Assembly: GCA_031282905.1 (NCBI GenBank)
Contig: JAITCV010000232.1
Coordinates: forward strand, 1-7,386
Direction of reading: 5' to 3'
DNA length: 7,386 nucleotides
DNA from: Azoarcus sp.
Lineage (GTDB): Bacteria; Pseudomonadota; Gammaproteobacteria; Burkholderiales; Rhodocyclaceae
Of this stretch, positions 1-5,583 are shown one piece after another (position 1 is the stretch's first letter; every line of letters begins with the position of its first letter). Both the position numbers and the translations under genes were made by a program. The notes under the pieces were generated by a model that saw only the letters and a list, made by a program, of their open reading frames with translations, made no database searches and was not told where the DNA came from.

Positions 1-239
1 TCGACCGCTTGCAGGCCCACTTCAAGCGCAAGTTTGACCACGGCGCCCACCCGCCGCCGTTCGGCGGCAGGCAGGATCTGGGGGGTCGGGATACGGGTCG
101 GCGCGGCTTGCCAGTCCGCATCGCCGCCAAGCATGGCCAGCGTCTGTTTCCAGCCATCAAGGCCGGGGCCGAGCACGCCGCCGCCGCGCACGACCGCGCT
201 TACAGATATCCGCCGTGCGCTTACAGATGTCGCGCTCAT
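1..239 (-). CDS. Chain-length-factor-like ketoacyl synthase, N-terminal part (cut by left edge)
   Basis: This is the first 79 codons of a gene that runs off the left edge. After a short leader, the N-terminus reads VVRGGGVLGPGLDGW, then LPAAERRRVGAVVKLALEVG at about residues 57-76. Both stretches resemble the PF13723 type (ketoacyl-synt_2) of aryl polyene clusters, called ApeC or chain-length factor there. In those systems this subunit lacks ketosynthase activity and pairs with a catalytic ketosynthase to set polyene length. The ATG at 239 overlaps the TGA of the upstream ketosynthase (ATGA), and a GGAGGG Shine-Dalgarno lies at 246-251, which fixes the start and implies translational coupling. 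Residues 4-17 are a duplicated seven-residue unit (TSVSARR, ISVSAVV) just before the conserved fold begins. The active-site region is outside the window, so absence of the catalytic Cys cannot be checked. Family call is from motif memory. Confidence 0.75.
   Translation of the reverse strand, partial: MSATSVSARRISVSAVVRGGGVLGPGLDGWKQTLAMLGGDADWQAAPTRIPTPQILPAAERRRVGAVVKLALEVGLQAV
196..228. repeat. 21-bp in-frame tandem duplication in the 5' end of the chain-length-factor gene
   Basis: The 12-base string GCGCTTACAGAT occurs at 196-207 and again at 217-228, exactly 21 bases apart. The offset is seven codons, so the frame is kept and the protein gains one seven-residue unit before its conserved core. 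This looks like a slippage-type duplication. Confidence 0.75.
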
Positions 240-1432
240 GCCTTGCCCTCCACGCGGGAAAACACCAAGCTGCAATTGGTGCCGCCAAAGCCCAGCGCGT
301 TTGCCAATACATGACGCAGGCGGGCCGGACGCGGCGTTATGACATAGGGCAAGCCGCTCGCCGGATCGACCGTGCGCGTGCCCGGACTGCCCGGAATCAG
401 GCCGTCGGTGAGCGCCAGCGCGCAAAACACCGCGCCCAGCGCGCCCGCCGCGCCCAAGGTATGGCCGGTTGCGCCCTTGGTCGAACTGGCGGGCGGCGGA
501 TCGTCGAACAGCGCGCGCACCGCCCGGGCTTCGGCGCTGTCATTGGCGGGCGTGCCGGTACCGTGGAGATGGATATAGTCGATGTCCGTCGGCCTCAACC
601 CGGCGCGGGTAAGCGCCTCCGCCATCGCCCGCCGCGCGCCCAATCCCTCGGGGTGGGGGGAAGACATGTGATGCGCATCGCTCGATTCGCCATGGCCCGC
701 GAGCAGCACCGCGCCCTCAGGGGGCGACGCGGCGCGTTCGACCAAGGCGAAGGCCGCGCCCTCGCCGATCGAGATGCCGCCGCGCCCGGGGTCGAAAGGG
801 CGGCAAGGTTGCGGCCCGACCAGTTCGAGCGAATTGAAACCATAAAGCGTGGTCATGCACAGCGAATCGACCCCGCCGACCACCGCCGCGTCGACCAGAC
901 CGCTGCCGATGAGACGCGCCGCGTCGGCGAACACCTTGGCGCTCGATGAACAGGCGGTCGACACCACCCAGGCCGGACCGGCCGCGCCGATGAGTTTGCG
1001 GGTGAATTCGGCCACCGAAAAAATATTGTGGGTGCCCCGGTAGTTGAAATCGTCTGGTAACCCGCCATCCGCCTTGCGGCGGCGATAGGCAAGCTCGGTG
1101 GCGAGGATGCCGGCGGTGCTGGTACCGAGCAGCACCGCCACCCGTTGCGCGCCATGGCGGGCGATGGCCGCGCGCGTCGCATCGAGAAAGCCATCCTGGG
1201 CAAGCCCCAGGCAGGCCAAACGATTGTTGCGGCAGTCACAGGCGGCGAATCCGGGCGGCAGCGCCACCTCTTCCACGCCATCGACCCGGCCTATCCAGGT
1301 ATCGAGCGCGGCGTCATCGAAATCGCATCTCCTCAAGCCGCTGCGGCAGGCCGTCAGCGCCGCGCGGGTTGCTTCCAACCCACGACCAAGCGCGCTGGTG
1401 ACGGTGTAGCAGGACAGGAGCAAGGTTTCCAC
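236..1432 (-). CDS. Beta-ketoacyl-ACP synthase of aryl polyene type (ApeO-like)
   Basis: A complete 398-residue thiolase-fold ketosynthase that condenses malonyl-ACP with a growing acyl-ACP chain in the cytoplasm. The full Cys-His-His triad is present: Cys161 in STACSSS, His290 in HLHGTGT and His324 in GATGHTLGAAG. Lys319 (STKG) and the C-terminal GFGGTN loop (381-386) are also present. GESSDAHHMSSPHPEG (248-263) and RNNRL (68-72) are typical of the polyene-cluster ketosynthases rather than housekeeping FabF or FabB. The start is GTG at 1432: an in-frame TAA lies seven codons upstream with no ATG in between, and the homologous N-terminus (LLLSCYTVTSALGRG) begins right there. No strong Shine-Dalgarno is visible. 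The next gene overlaps by four bases, so the two subunits are probably made together as a heterodimer. No unrelated gene in the window adds to the pathway; the rest of the cluster should lie left. The polyene assignment is inferred; FabF-like ketosynthase is certain. Confidence 0.92.
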   Translation of the reverse strand: METLLLSCYTVTSALGRGLEATRAALTACRSGLRRCDFDDAALDTWIGRVDGVEEVALPPGFAACDCRNNRLACLGLAQDGFLDATRAAIARHGAQRVAVLLGTSTAGILATELAYRRRKADGGLPDDFNYRGTHNIFSVAEFTRKLIGAAGPAWVVSTACSSSAKVFADAARLIGSGLVDAAVVGGVDSLCMTTLYGFNSLELVGPQPCRPFDPGRGGISIGEGAAFALVERAASPPEGAVLLAGHGESSDAHHMSSPHPEGLGARRAMAEALTRAGLRPTDIDYIHLHGTGTPANDSAEARAVRALFDDPPPASSTKGATGHTLGAAGALGAVFCALALTDGLIPGSPGTRTVDPASGLPYVITPRPARLRHVLANALGFGGTNCSLVFSRVEGKA

Positions 1433-1797
1433 GGCAGTGATTTGGTTTTAATCGAGCGGCAGAGTGTAACAAAAAAGGGCGGAAGAAAAAGGGTTTCTGA
1501 ACAACAGACGGACGCCTTGTCGAGATCATATTGGCCGCGATATCGACGGAATTGCGGTCTTTATTTTTACTGACGGATATTCGCGGGCTTTGCCATGGAA
1601 AAAACCCGCAGTTATCGTGAAAACAAACGAATTGAAATACATGACAAGCCTCGCGCGCTCGCACGAACAATGCCCCGGTATTTCACACGGAAATCTGTTG
1701 CGGGCATTGCGCTGGATGAGCATTCGTCAGCGGCTTGTAATGGAAATAGTCCTGTTCGCGGTATCCTTTGCCGTGGCGATTTCCCTTGGATTCGTGC
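1433..1797. other. Intergenic region upstream of the ketosynthase operon
   Basis: No convincing gene is seen in these 365 bases. It lies downstream of the 366-residue gene and upstream of the ketosynthase, both leftward, so it should carry a terminator and the promoter of the ketosynthase operon. Neither is clear. On the minus strand a pyrimidine tract with two CCCTTTTT units (about 1474-1493) precedes a possible -10 TACACT (about 1466-1471), but no good -35 fits. Short inverted arms GCGGG (1583-1587) and CCCGC (1606-1610) flank an A-rich loop. A plus-strand reading frame from ATG 1716 encodes one hydrophobic segment and is discussed as a weak finding. Confidence 0.5.
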
Positions 1798-2898
1798 TCA
1801 TGCAAGTGGTAATGAGGCATCCAGCGCGCGGCAGAGCTTATCATGCCATTCGCGCACGGGATGGATTTCGGGATGCTCCATGCCACTACCCAGGCTTTCG
1901 ATAAAAGTACAGGCTGCGTATGGTTGGGCGGCAATTTCGTATTGTTCGATCCATGCACGGCGTTTTTCCATGCGTGCTGGCGCAACCGGCCAAACGCCGC
2001 CGCGCAGAGGAGCGAAGAAAACCGCGCCATTTGGGTTGATGTTCCATGGTTTGGCGCTGACCCGCGCGCGAAAACATTGCTGCTTCAGACACATGGCCTG
2101 GTATTTCGGATCGGTGCCTGTCGCCTTGAAAAACTCGAGCACTTCCGGCTCCGAAGGCAGAAATGATCGATGCGTGACCATGAGCCGAAAACCGCCAGGG
2201 CTGCGATAAAGCCGTATATTCCAATCAGGATGAGATTGGGCAAACTGGCGGAATCGTTCCAGCATGGCGTGGGCGAGCTTCTCGATTTGCTCGGCTGAAA
2301 GCCATGGCCCGAATATCGATGTTCGATGTGATCTTGATGAAAAACCAGGACGTGGAAAGTCAACAGGAAAGAAAAAGATCCACAACGCGCAAACCAGGAA
2401 TGCCAGCGCGGACGTACCGGCAAACCTGGGTCCGAAGATCAAACCCATGGAAACAATGGACAGGAAGACCAGGCGGCCCGGGATTATTTTTGCCTTCGGT
2501 GCGGGTTGGTCATCGGGGTTATCGGGCGGTTCTTCCGGCGGTTCACAAGAATCGAAATCGACATCCGCGAACAGGACATTGGGCGTATTCAGGCAGCGCA
2601 CGCCATAGGAATTACGGGTAATGATCGCCTCGCCCTGCTGGGCGACGATCTCCTCCCGGATGGGCAAACCATCCGTGCCGTAAGTCCATTTCAGTTCCTT
2701 CCGGGGCAATTCATTGCCGCGCAATACCTGTTCCATTGCTTCGCGCACGCGCATTTCCGCATGGGCCTGCGCGGCTTCCTGGCTTTCATTCGACCAGCCG
2801 AAACGGCGCAGGACGATGGATGGCTTTCGTTTGCGCTCCAGACTGGGAGCACTGCGGTGCTGCAAACTGGCTTCGGCCCAAAAGCGTGGAATAAGCAT
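1798..2898 (-). CDS. Conserved membrane-anchored protein of unknown function with hhhDhD motif
   Basis: A 366-residue protein that resembles a hypothetical family I recall from Betaproteobacteria; no function is known to me. The N-terminal region (1-105) is soluble, with LPRKELKWTY and REEIVAQQGEAIITRNSYGVRCLNTP-type conserved sequence. VLFADVDFD (108-116) is an hhhDhD-like acidic motif. A Pro/Asp/Glu-rich linker (117-137) follows, then two hydrophobic segments (about 143-155 and 161-177) that could form a membrane hairpin. The C-terminal domain (about 200-366) holds LYRSPGGFRLMVTHRSF (230-246), a Cys-rich stretch MCLKQQCFRARVSAKPW (269-285) and a C-terminal WHDKLCRALDASLPLA. The start ATG at 2898 has AGGA nine bases upstream. 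Neighbours give no clue: a likely terminator precedes it, so it is probably a single-gene unit. Distant resemblance to primase-type active-site motifs is speculative, since the expected His of the second motif is Arg here. Confidence 0.85.
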   Translation of the reverse strand: MLIPRFWAEASLQHRSAPSLERKRKPSIVLRRFGWSNESQEAAQAHAEMRVREAMEQVLRGNELPRKELKWTYGTDGLPIREEIVAQQGEAIITRNSYGVRCLNTPNVLFADVDFDSCEPPEEPPDNPDDQPAPKAKIIPGRLVFLSIVSMGLIFGPRFAGTSALAFLVCALWIFFFPVDFPRPGFSSRSHRTSIFGPWLSAEQIEKLAHAMLERFRQFAQSHPDWNIRLYRSPGGFRLMVTHRSFLPSEPEVLEFFKATGTDPKYQAMCLKQQCFRARVSAKPWNINPNGAVFFAPLRGGVWPVAPARMEKRRAWIEQYEIAAQPYAACTFIESLGSGMEHPEIHPVREWHDKLCRALDASLPLA

Positions 2899-2946
2899 GG
2901 CAAATCATCCTGGAAGGCGACGCGCGCGTCAGGTTGCGATTTCGTG

Positions 2947-2976
2947 TGTATGAGCAGACATCAGATCAATTTTCAA
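2947..2976 (-). promoter_or_regulatory. Candidate sigma70 promoter for the 366-residue gene
   Basis: On the minus strand a good -35 TTGAAA (2971-2976, five of six consensus bases) is followed after 18 bases by a poor -10 CATACA (2947-2952). It sits between the terminator hairpins and the gene start at 2898, where a promoter is expected. The -10 match is weak, so this is tentative. Confidence 0.3.
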
Positions 2977-2992
2977 GGGAAATTCCTGCAAG

Positions 2993-3066
2993 AAAAACCC
3001 CCGAGGATTTTCTCCTCGCGCCCAAAGCGAAAAGCGCCTTCCCTTCTTCCTTTGCGGGAAGAAGGG
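2993..3066 (-). terminator. Double-hairpin terminator downstream of the DUF1993 gene
   Basis: Read on the minus strand, the first hairpin has a perfect 10-bp stem (3057-3066 with 3041-3050) and a six-base loop, starting about 30 bases after the stop codon at 3097. A second hairpin follows with a six-bp stem (CGAGGA at 3013-3018 with TCCTCG at 3002-3007, five-base loop), then GGGG and TTTTT (2993-2997). The T tract is separated from the second stem by four G residues, which is not ideal for intrinsic termination, but the position and tandem arrangement fit. There is no comparable T run on the plus strand, so it should act leftward. Confidence 0.6.
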
Positions 3067-3096
3067 GGCCGACGCATATTCTGTCCTCTGATTGCC

Positions 3097-3606
3097 CTAA
3101 CCGGCAATTTTCCCAAGGTAATCCGCCTTGCCGATTTCCACGCCATTGTGGCGCATGATGTCATAAGCCGTCGTTAAGTGGAAATAGACATTTGGAATCG
3201 AATGCTGCAACAGGAAGACTTCGCCGCGCAATGGCTCGTTTGGTTTCCATGGCAGACGCACTTCACGGTTCGCGCTGTCGGCAAAATCACTTTCCTTGAC
3301 GCTCTTGAGAAATTCAGCCGTTTGGGCGAGGAGGCGCTTGAGCGCGGCAAAAGTTGTCTCGGTATTCTCGAACTGCGGCGTTTCCTTGCCGATGAGCCAA
3401 GCCACGCCATTCGCGGTCATGACGCTCACCATCTGGATTTGGCGCGAGAGCGGGAACATGTCGGGAAAAAGACGCGCGTCAAGCAAGGCGCGTTCGTCGA
3501 GCTTGCGCGCCTGGACGTGTTCGATGGCCTTGTCGAGCAGGTGATCCAGATTATCGAGCGCGCGCAGATAACCGGTAACCGCAAGTTGATGGTAGGAAAT
3601 GCTCAT
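3097..3606 (-). CDS. DUF1993 family protein (DinB/YfiT-like four-helix fold)
   Basis: A complete 169-residue protein matching the DUF1993 pattern over its whole length. It begins with MSISYHQLAVTGYLRALDNL, followed by ARKLDERALLDARLFPDMFPLSRQIQ (33-58), TPQFENTETTFAAL (76-89) and the C-terminal signature NVYFHLTTAYDIMRHNGVEIGK (139-160). The family is placed in the DinB/YfiT-like superfamily of putative metal-dependent four-helix proteins; no reaction is established for it. His6, His136, His143 and His153 could include metal ligands, but I cannot assign them. The ATG at 3606 has a clear GAGGA Shine-Dalgarno (3614-3618) eight bases upstream. Strong hairpins follow the stop. The sequence just upstream holds traces of a decayed frame whose stop overlaps this ribosome binding site, so the gene may once have been second in an operon. 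Confidence 0.88.
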   Translation of the reverse strand: MSISYHQLAVTGYLRALDNLDHLLDKAIEHVQARKLDERALLDARLFPDMFPLSRQIQMVSVMTANGVAWLIGKETPQFENTETTFAALKRLLAQTAEFLKSVKESDFADSANREVRLPWKPNEPLRGEVFLLQHSIPNVYFHLTTAYDIMRHNGVEIGKADYLGKIAG

Positions 3607-3616
3607 GTTTTCGTCC

Positions 3617-3894
3617 TCATGGGTCGATACGGGTTGATGAACGGTTAATCAGTGTACAGTAACCGATTTGACGCTTGTCCGGGAAGGTCGCCTCGATCTG
3701 GATGTACGGCGCATCATCGTCGATGACGCGCCGGCCGCCACGGGTTTTCCTGGCATCTGCTTTCTGCCGTCGAACTCGGTTTCTTTCGCGAGGCGATCCA
3801 TGACGGTCATAGATGAAGTGCGGGCGGTGGTTTTCCTGCGTGACGATTTAGGCAAACGGTCGCGGTTGTCGTAAATAGAGGGATTTTTTGTCAT
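3617..3894 (-). pseudogene. Possible decayed gene upstream of DUF1993
   Basis: No intact gene is recognised here, but two overlapping minus-strand frames show patches that look coding. One frame opens with ATG at 3894 (MTKNPSIYDNRDRLPKSS) and ends at 3649, with no visible Shine-Dalgarno. The other frame is open from just after a TAA at 3848-3850 down to a TGA at 3617-3619 but has no ATG, GTG or TTG near its beginning. It contains ENHRPHFIYDRHGS and DDDAPYIQIEATFPDKRQIG. GC-rich third positions seem to switch between frames, as expected for a gene broken by small indels. The second frame's stop overlaps the Shine-Dalgarno of the DUF1993 gene. An alternative plus-strand frame (TTG at 3668 to 3874) cannot be excluded, and the whole stretch may be non-coding. 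Confidence 0.25.
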
Positions 3895-3914
3895 CGGCTA
3901 GGCGAATGCCGATG
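3892..3914. repeat. Perfect 7-bp inverted repeat
   Basis: CATCGGC (3892-3898) and GCCGATG (3908-3914) flank a nine-base loop. There is a T run on the plus strand, but it lies before the hairpin rather than after it, so it is not a standard terminator in either direction. It overlaps the ATG at 3894 of the possible decayed gene. Function unknown. The stretch 3915-4003 holds nothing else I can support. Confidence 0.45.
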
Positions 3915-4003
3915 GGGGTCACCATACCTGCCACTCCATTTTCTGATTGCCGAGGAATGTCTTCTGACTTCATGTATTATCCATCTTATACACATCAGCT
4001 ACG

Positions 4004-4348
4004 TCATGAATTATCACGAGACGATGTATAGCTTGTCAGCACTTTCTCGTCCTGAACGACTATAGTGCAGAACCAATCATAGCGACTTAAATGCTCCCGC
4101 CATTTAACTTGTATCACTCCACTCCATTTTTCTGCGCCCTTATACGTCGGAATGATCGATACATCATATTTTGAAAAAGCTGGAGGTTTTATTCTATTGA
4201 TGACATAGCCGTATTCTTGTCCTACTGCTAAATTTTTGCAGAAAGACTCTGCCATTTGATGATTAACAGTTATATTGATGACAATATATATGCCGATAAA
4301 AATGGGGATGATGAGAACAACTTTTAGCGTTTGTAGTAAATAAGACAT
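4004..4348 (-). CDS. Small AT-rich membrane-anchored protein of unknown function
   Basis: I do not recognise a named family. The chosen start (ATG at 4348, 114 residues) has a good AAGGA Shine-Dalgarno at 4356-4360, seven bases upstream. An ATG ten codons earlier (4378, 124 residues) has no comparable site. The N-terminus has one strong hydrophobic segment (about residues 9-28, KVVLIIPIFIGIYIVINITV), either a signal anchor or an uncleaved signal; no lipobox Cys is seen. The rest (29-114) is polar and probably outside the cytoplasm, with Cys37 (AESFCKNLAVGQEYG) and Cys94 (YDWFCTIVV), which could form a disulfide. The shape resembles small exported hypothetical proteins common in proteobacteria. 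It lies 48 bases after queF on the same strand without a visible terminator between, so read-through is possible. Its base composition (38% G+C over 4021-4320, against about 60% in neighbours) points to horizontal acquisition. Confidence 0.75.
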   Translation of the reverse strand: MSYLLQTLKVVLIIPIFIGIYIVINITVNHQMAESFCKNLAVGQEYGYVINRIKPPAFSKYDVSIIPTYKGAEKWSGVIQVKWREHLSRYDWFCTIVVQDEKVLTSYTSSRDNS

Positions 4349-4396
4349 CAGATTGTCCTTTATTTTGTAAGAGAGCATCCTGTTCCGTGAATCGCT

Positions 4397-5230
4397 CTAT
4401 TGCCGGATCTCATCACCATCCCAAGGCTGCGCGGTCGAACCGGGGGTGGCGCGCAGGGGGTTGATGTCGAGCCCGCCGCGCCGCGTATAGCGCGCCCACA
4501 CTGTCAGTTCCGTTGGCTGGCAACGCGCCAGGATGTCACAGAACGCCCGCTCGACGCATTGCTCATGGAATTCGTTGTGCTGGCGAAAGGACACGATGTA
4601 GCGCAGCAAGCCGACGCGGTCGATCGCCGGGCCGGTGTAGCGCACCGCCAGCATGCCCCAATCGGGCTGGCCAGTGACCAGGCAATTGGACTTCAGCAAA
4701 TGCGAATACAAGGTCTCGCTGACCGCCGCGCCGTCGGCGCGCAGATAATCGGGGCAAAGCCGGTAATGCTCGATATCGATATCGAGGCTGTCGAGGCATA
4801 CGCCGTCTGGATAAGCGAACCGCCGTTGTGGATACCCGGCCAAGGGCATCACTTCCACCCCGACCGTCGCGCCGACTGCCGCCGACAAATCGCGCGCAAT
4901 CGTTGCGCGCACCGTTTCGGCATCGGGCATCCGCTGCTGATTGAAGGCGTTGAGATAGAGCTTGAGCGATTTCGATTCGATCAGCCCGGGACTCGACGCC
5001 GGCACCCGGAACCGCGCCAGCGCCACCACCGGCTTGCCACGTGCATCGAGCCATGACAATTCATATGCGTTCCAGATATCTTCGCCCACGAAGGGCAAGG
5101 CGTCGCCCCGGACGCCGATTTCATCGCGTTTGCCTTGACGCGCCATGGGAAACAGCAGTTCGGGAGCGTAGGTATCGCGGCGGGCGGTTGGCTTGCCGAG
5201 CGGGGAGTCGTGAGGAGAAAAGAAGCTCAT
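4397..5230 (-). CDS. queF: NADPH-dependent 7-cyano-7-deazaguanine (preQ0) reductase
   Basis: QueF reduces the nitrile of preQ0 to the aminomethyl group of preQ1 with two NADPH, in the cytoplasmic pathway to queuosine in tRNA wobble positions. This is the long, two-domain form (277 residues from the chosen start; the E. coli protein has 282). The substrate and family motif IESKSLKLYLNAFNQ starts at 84 (Glu85). The catalytic nucleophile Cys183 lies in HLLKSNCLVTGQPDWG, Asp190 seven residues on, and His222-Glu223 in HNEFHEQCVER. The spacing matches E. coli Cys190, Asp197, His229 and Glu230 exactly. The C-terminus ends YTRRGGLDINPLR and EIRQ. An ATG at 5305 would add 25 residues with no family counterpart, so 5230 is preferred, although neither start has a strong Shine-Dalgarno. 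No preQ1 riboswitch was recognised upstream. Transcribed divergently from ptsH. Confidence 0.96.
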   Translation of the reverse strand: MSFFSPHDSPLGKPTARRDTYAPELLFPMARQGKRDEIGVRGDALPFVGEDIWNAYELSWLDARGKPVVALARFRVPASSPGLIESKSLKLYLNAFNQQRMPDAETVRATIARDLSAAVGATVGVEVMPLAGYPQRRFAYPDGVCLDSLDIDIEHYRLCPDYLRADGAAVSETLYSHLLKSNCLVTGQPDWGMLAVRYTGPAIDRVGLLRYIVSFRQHNEFHEQCVERAFCDILARCQPTELTVWARYTRRGGLDINPLRATPGSTAQPWDGDEIRQ

Positions 5231-5304
5231 GGGATTCAGGGGACAGAAGACGGAGGCTCTGTAGTCTGAGCGTAATCCATGCAACGTTCCAGCCGTGATG
5301 AGCA

Positions 5305-5366
5305 ATCGTCGATTTGGAAACGCCGACGATCCTCTGACCGCAAAAAAACGCCGAGCAGCTTTGCGG
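5305..5366. repeat. Two adjacent perfect inverted repeats in the queF-ptsH divergent region
   Basis: First: ATCGTCG (5305-5311) with CGACGAT (5324-5330), 12-base loop. Second: CCGCAAA (5338-5344) with TTTGCGG (5360-5366), 15-base loop. They are placed upstream of queF and could be binding sites or leader structure. The seven-base arms are short enough that chance is possible. Confidence 0.4.
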
Positions 5367-5541
5367 CAAACGACCGGAAGAAAAACGCCCGGATTTCGCG
5401 TCCAGATTGTGCTTTTCCCGTGAGGCGCGGCTATTCATACGGGTTTCCGGTTATCGACAGGCATGGCAGGAGCGGGATGGTCTTCCAGCGTTATCGAAGC
5501 GCATCGAAGCGTCCACCGCGCGGCAATGCTTTTCCATCGGC

Positions 5542-5547
5542 TACAAT
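5542..5547 (+). promoter_or_regulatory. Candidate -10 element for ptsH-ptsI
   Basis: TACAAT (five of six bases of the sigma70 -10 consensus) lies 36 bases before the ptsH ATG, at a sensible distance. No good -35 hexamer occurs 16-18 bases upstream, so the call rests on the -10 alone. Confidence 0.3.
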
Positions 5548-5583
5548 CAACGGTTCATCCTGATGCAAGAGCAGAGAAGGGAA

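Larger units (their letters stand above)
5231..5583. other. Divergent intergenic region between queF and ptsH
   Basis: These 353 bases should hold promoters for both directions. No protein gene is supported; frames through it give low-complexity, Arg/Ser-rich translations. It contains two inverted repeats (5305-5330 and 5338-5366) and several A runs (5342-5348, 5380-5385). Nothing resembling an EIIA-Man gene, which often precedes ptsH in Betaproteobacteria, is present. Confidence 0.6.

Noticed and set aside
215..949. 244-codon plus-strand frame over the ketosynthase gene
   Set aside because: Arg/Ala-rich shadow of the minus-strand ketosynthase, which carries a full catalytic triad.
1583..1610. 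GCGGG/CCCGC inverted repeat with A/T run as a terminator
   Set aside because: The A/T run lies inside the loop rather than after the stem, and the five-bp stem has a long loop, so intrinsic termination is not supported.
1595..2209. 204-codon plus-strand frame over the end of the 366-residue gene
   Set aside because: Low-complexity translation with no recognisable motif, mostly antisense to a well-formed gene.
3984..3996. 13-base match to the Tn5 mosaic end, suggesting a transposon or library adaptor remnant
   Set aside because: The flanking bases do not continue the mosaic end or any adaptor sequence, and the core is explained by a DnaA-box-like string; no transposase or second end is present.
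4400..5056. 218-codon plus-strand frame over queF
   Set aside because: Shadow of queF, whose catalytic residues and spacing are all conserved on the minus strand.
5231..5400. Possible preQ1 riboswitch before queF
   Set aside because: No C-rich loop and A-rich tail pseudoknot layout typical of preQ1 aptamers could be seen in the leader; only simple short inverted repeats were found.
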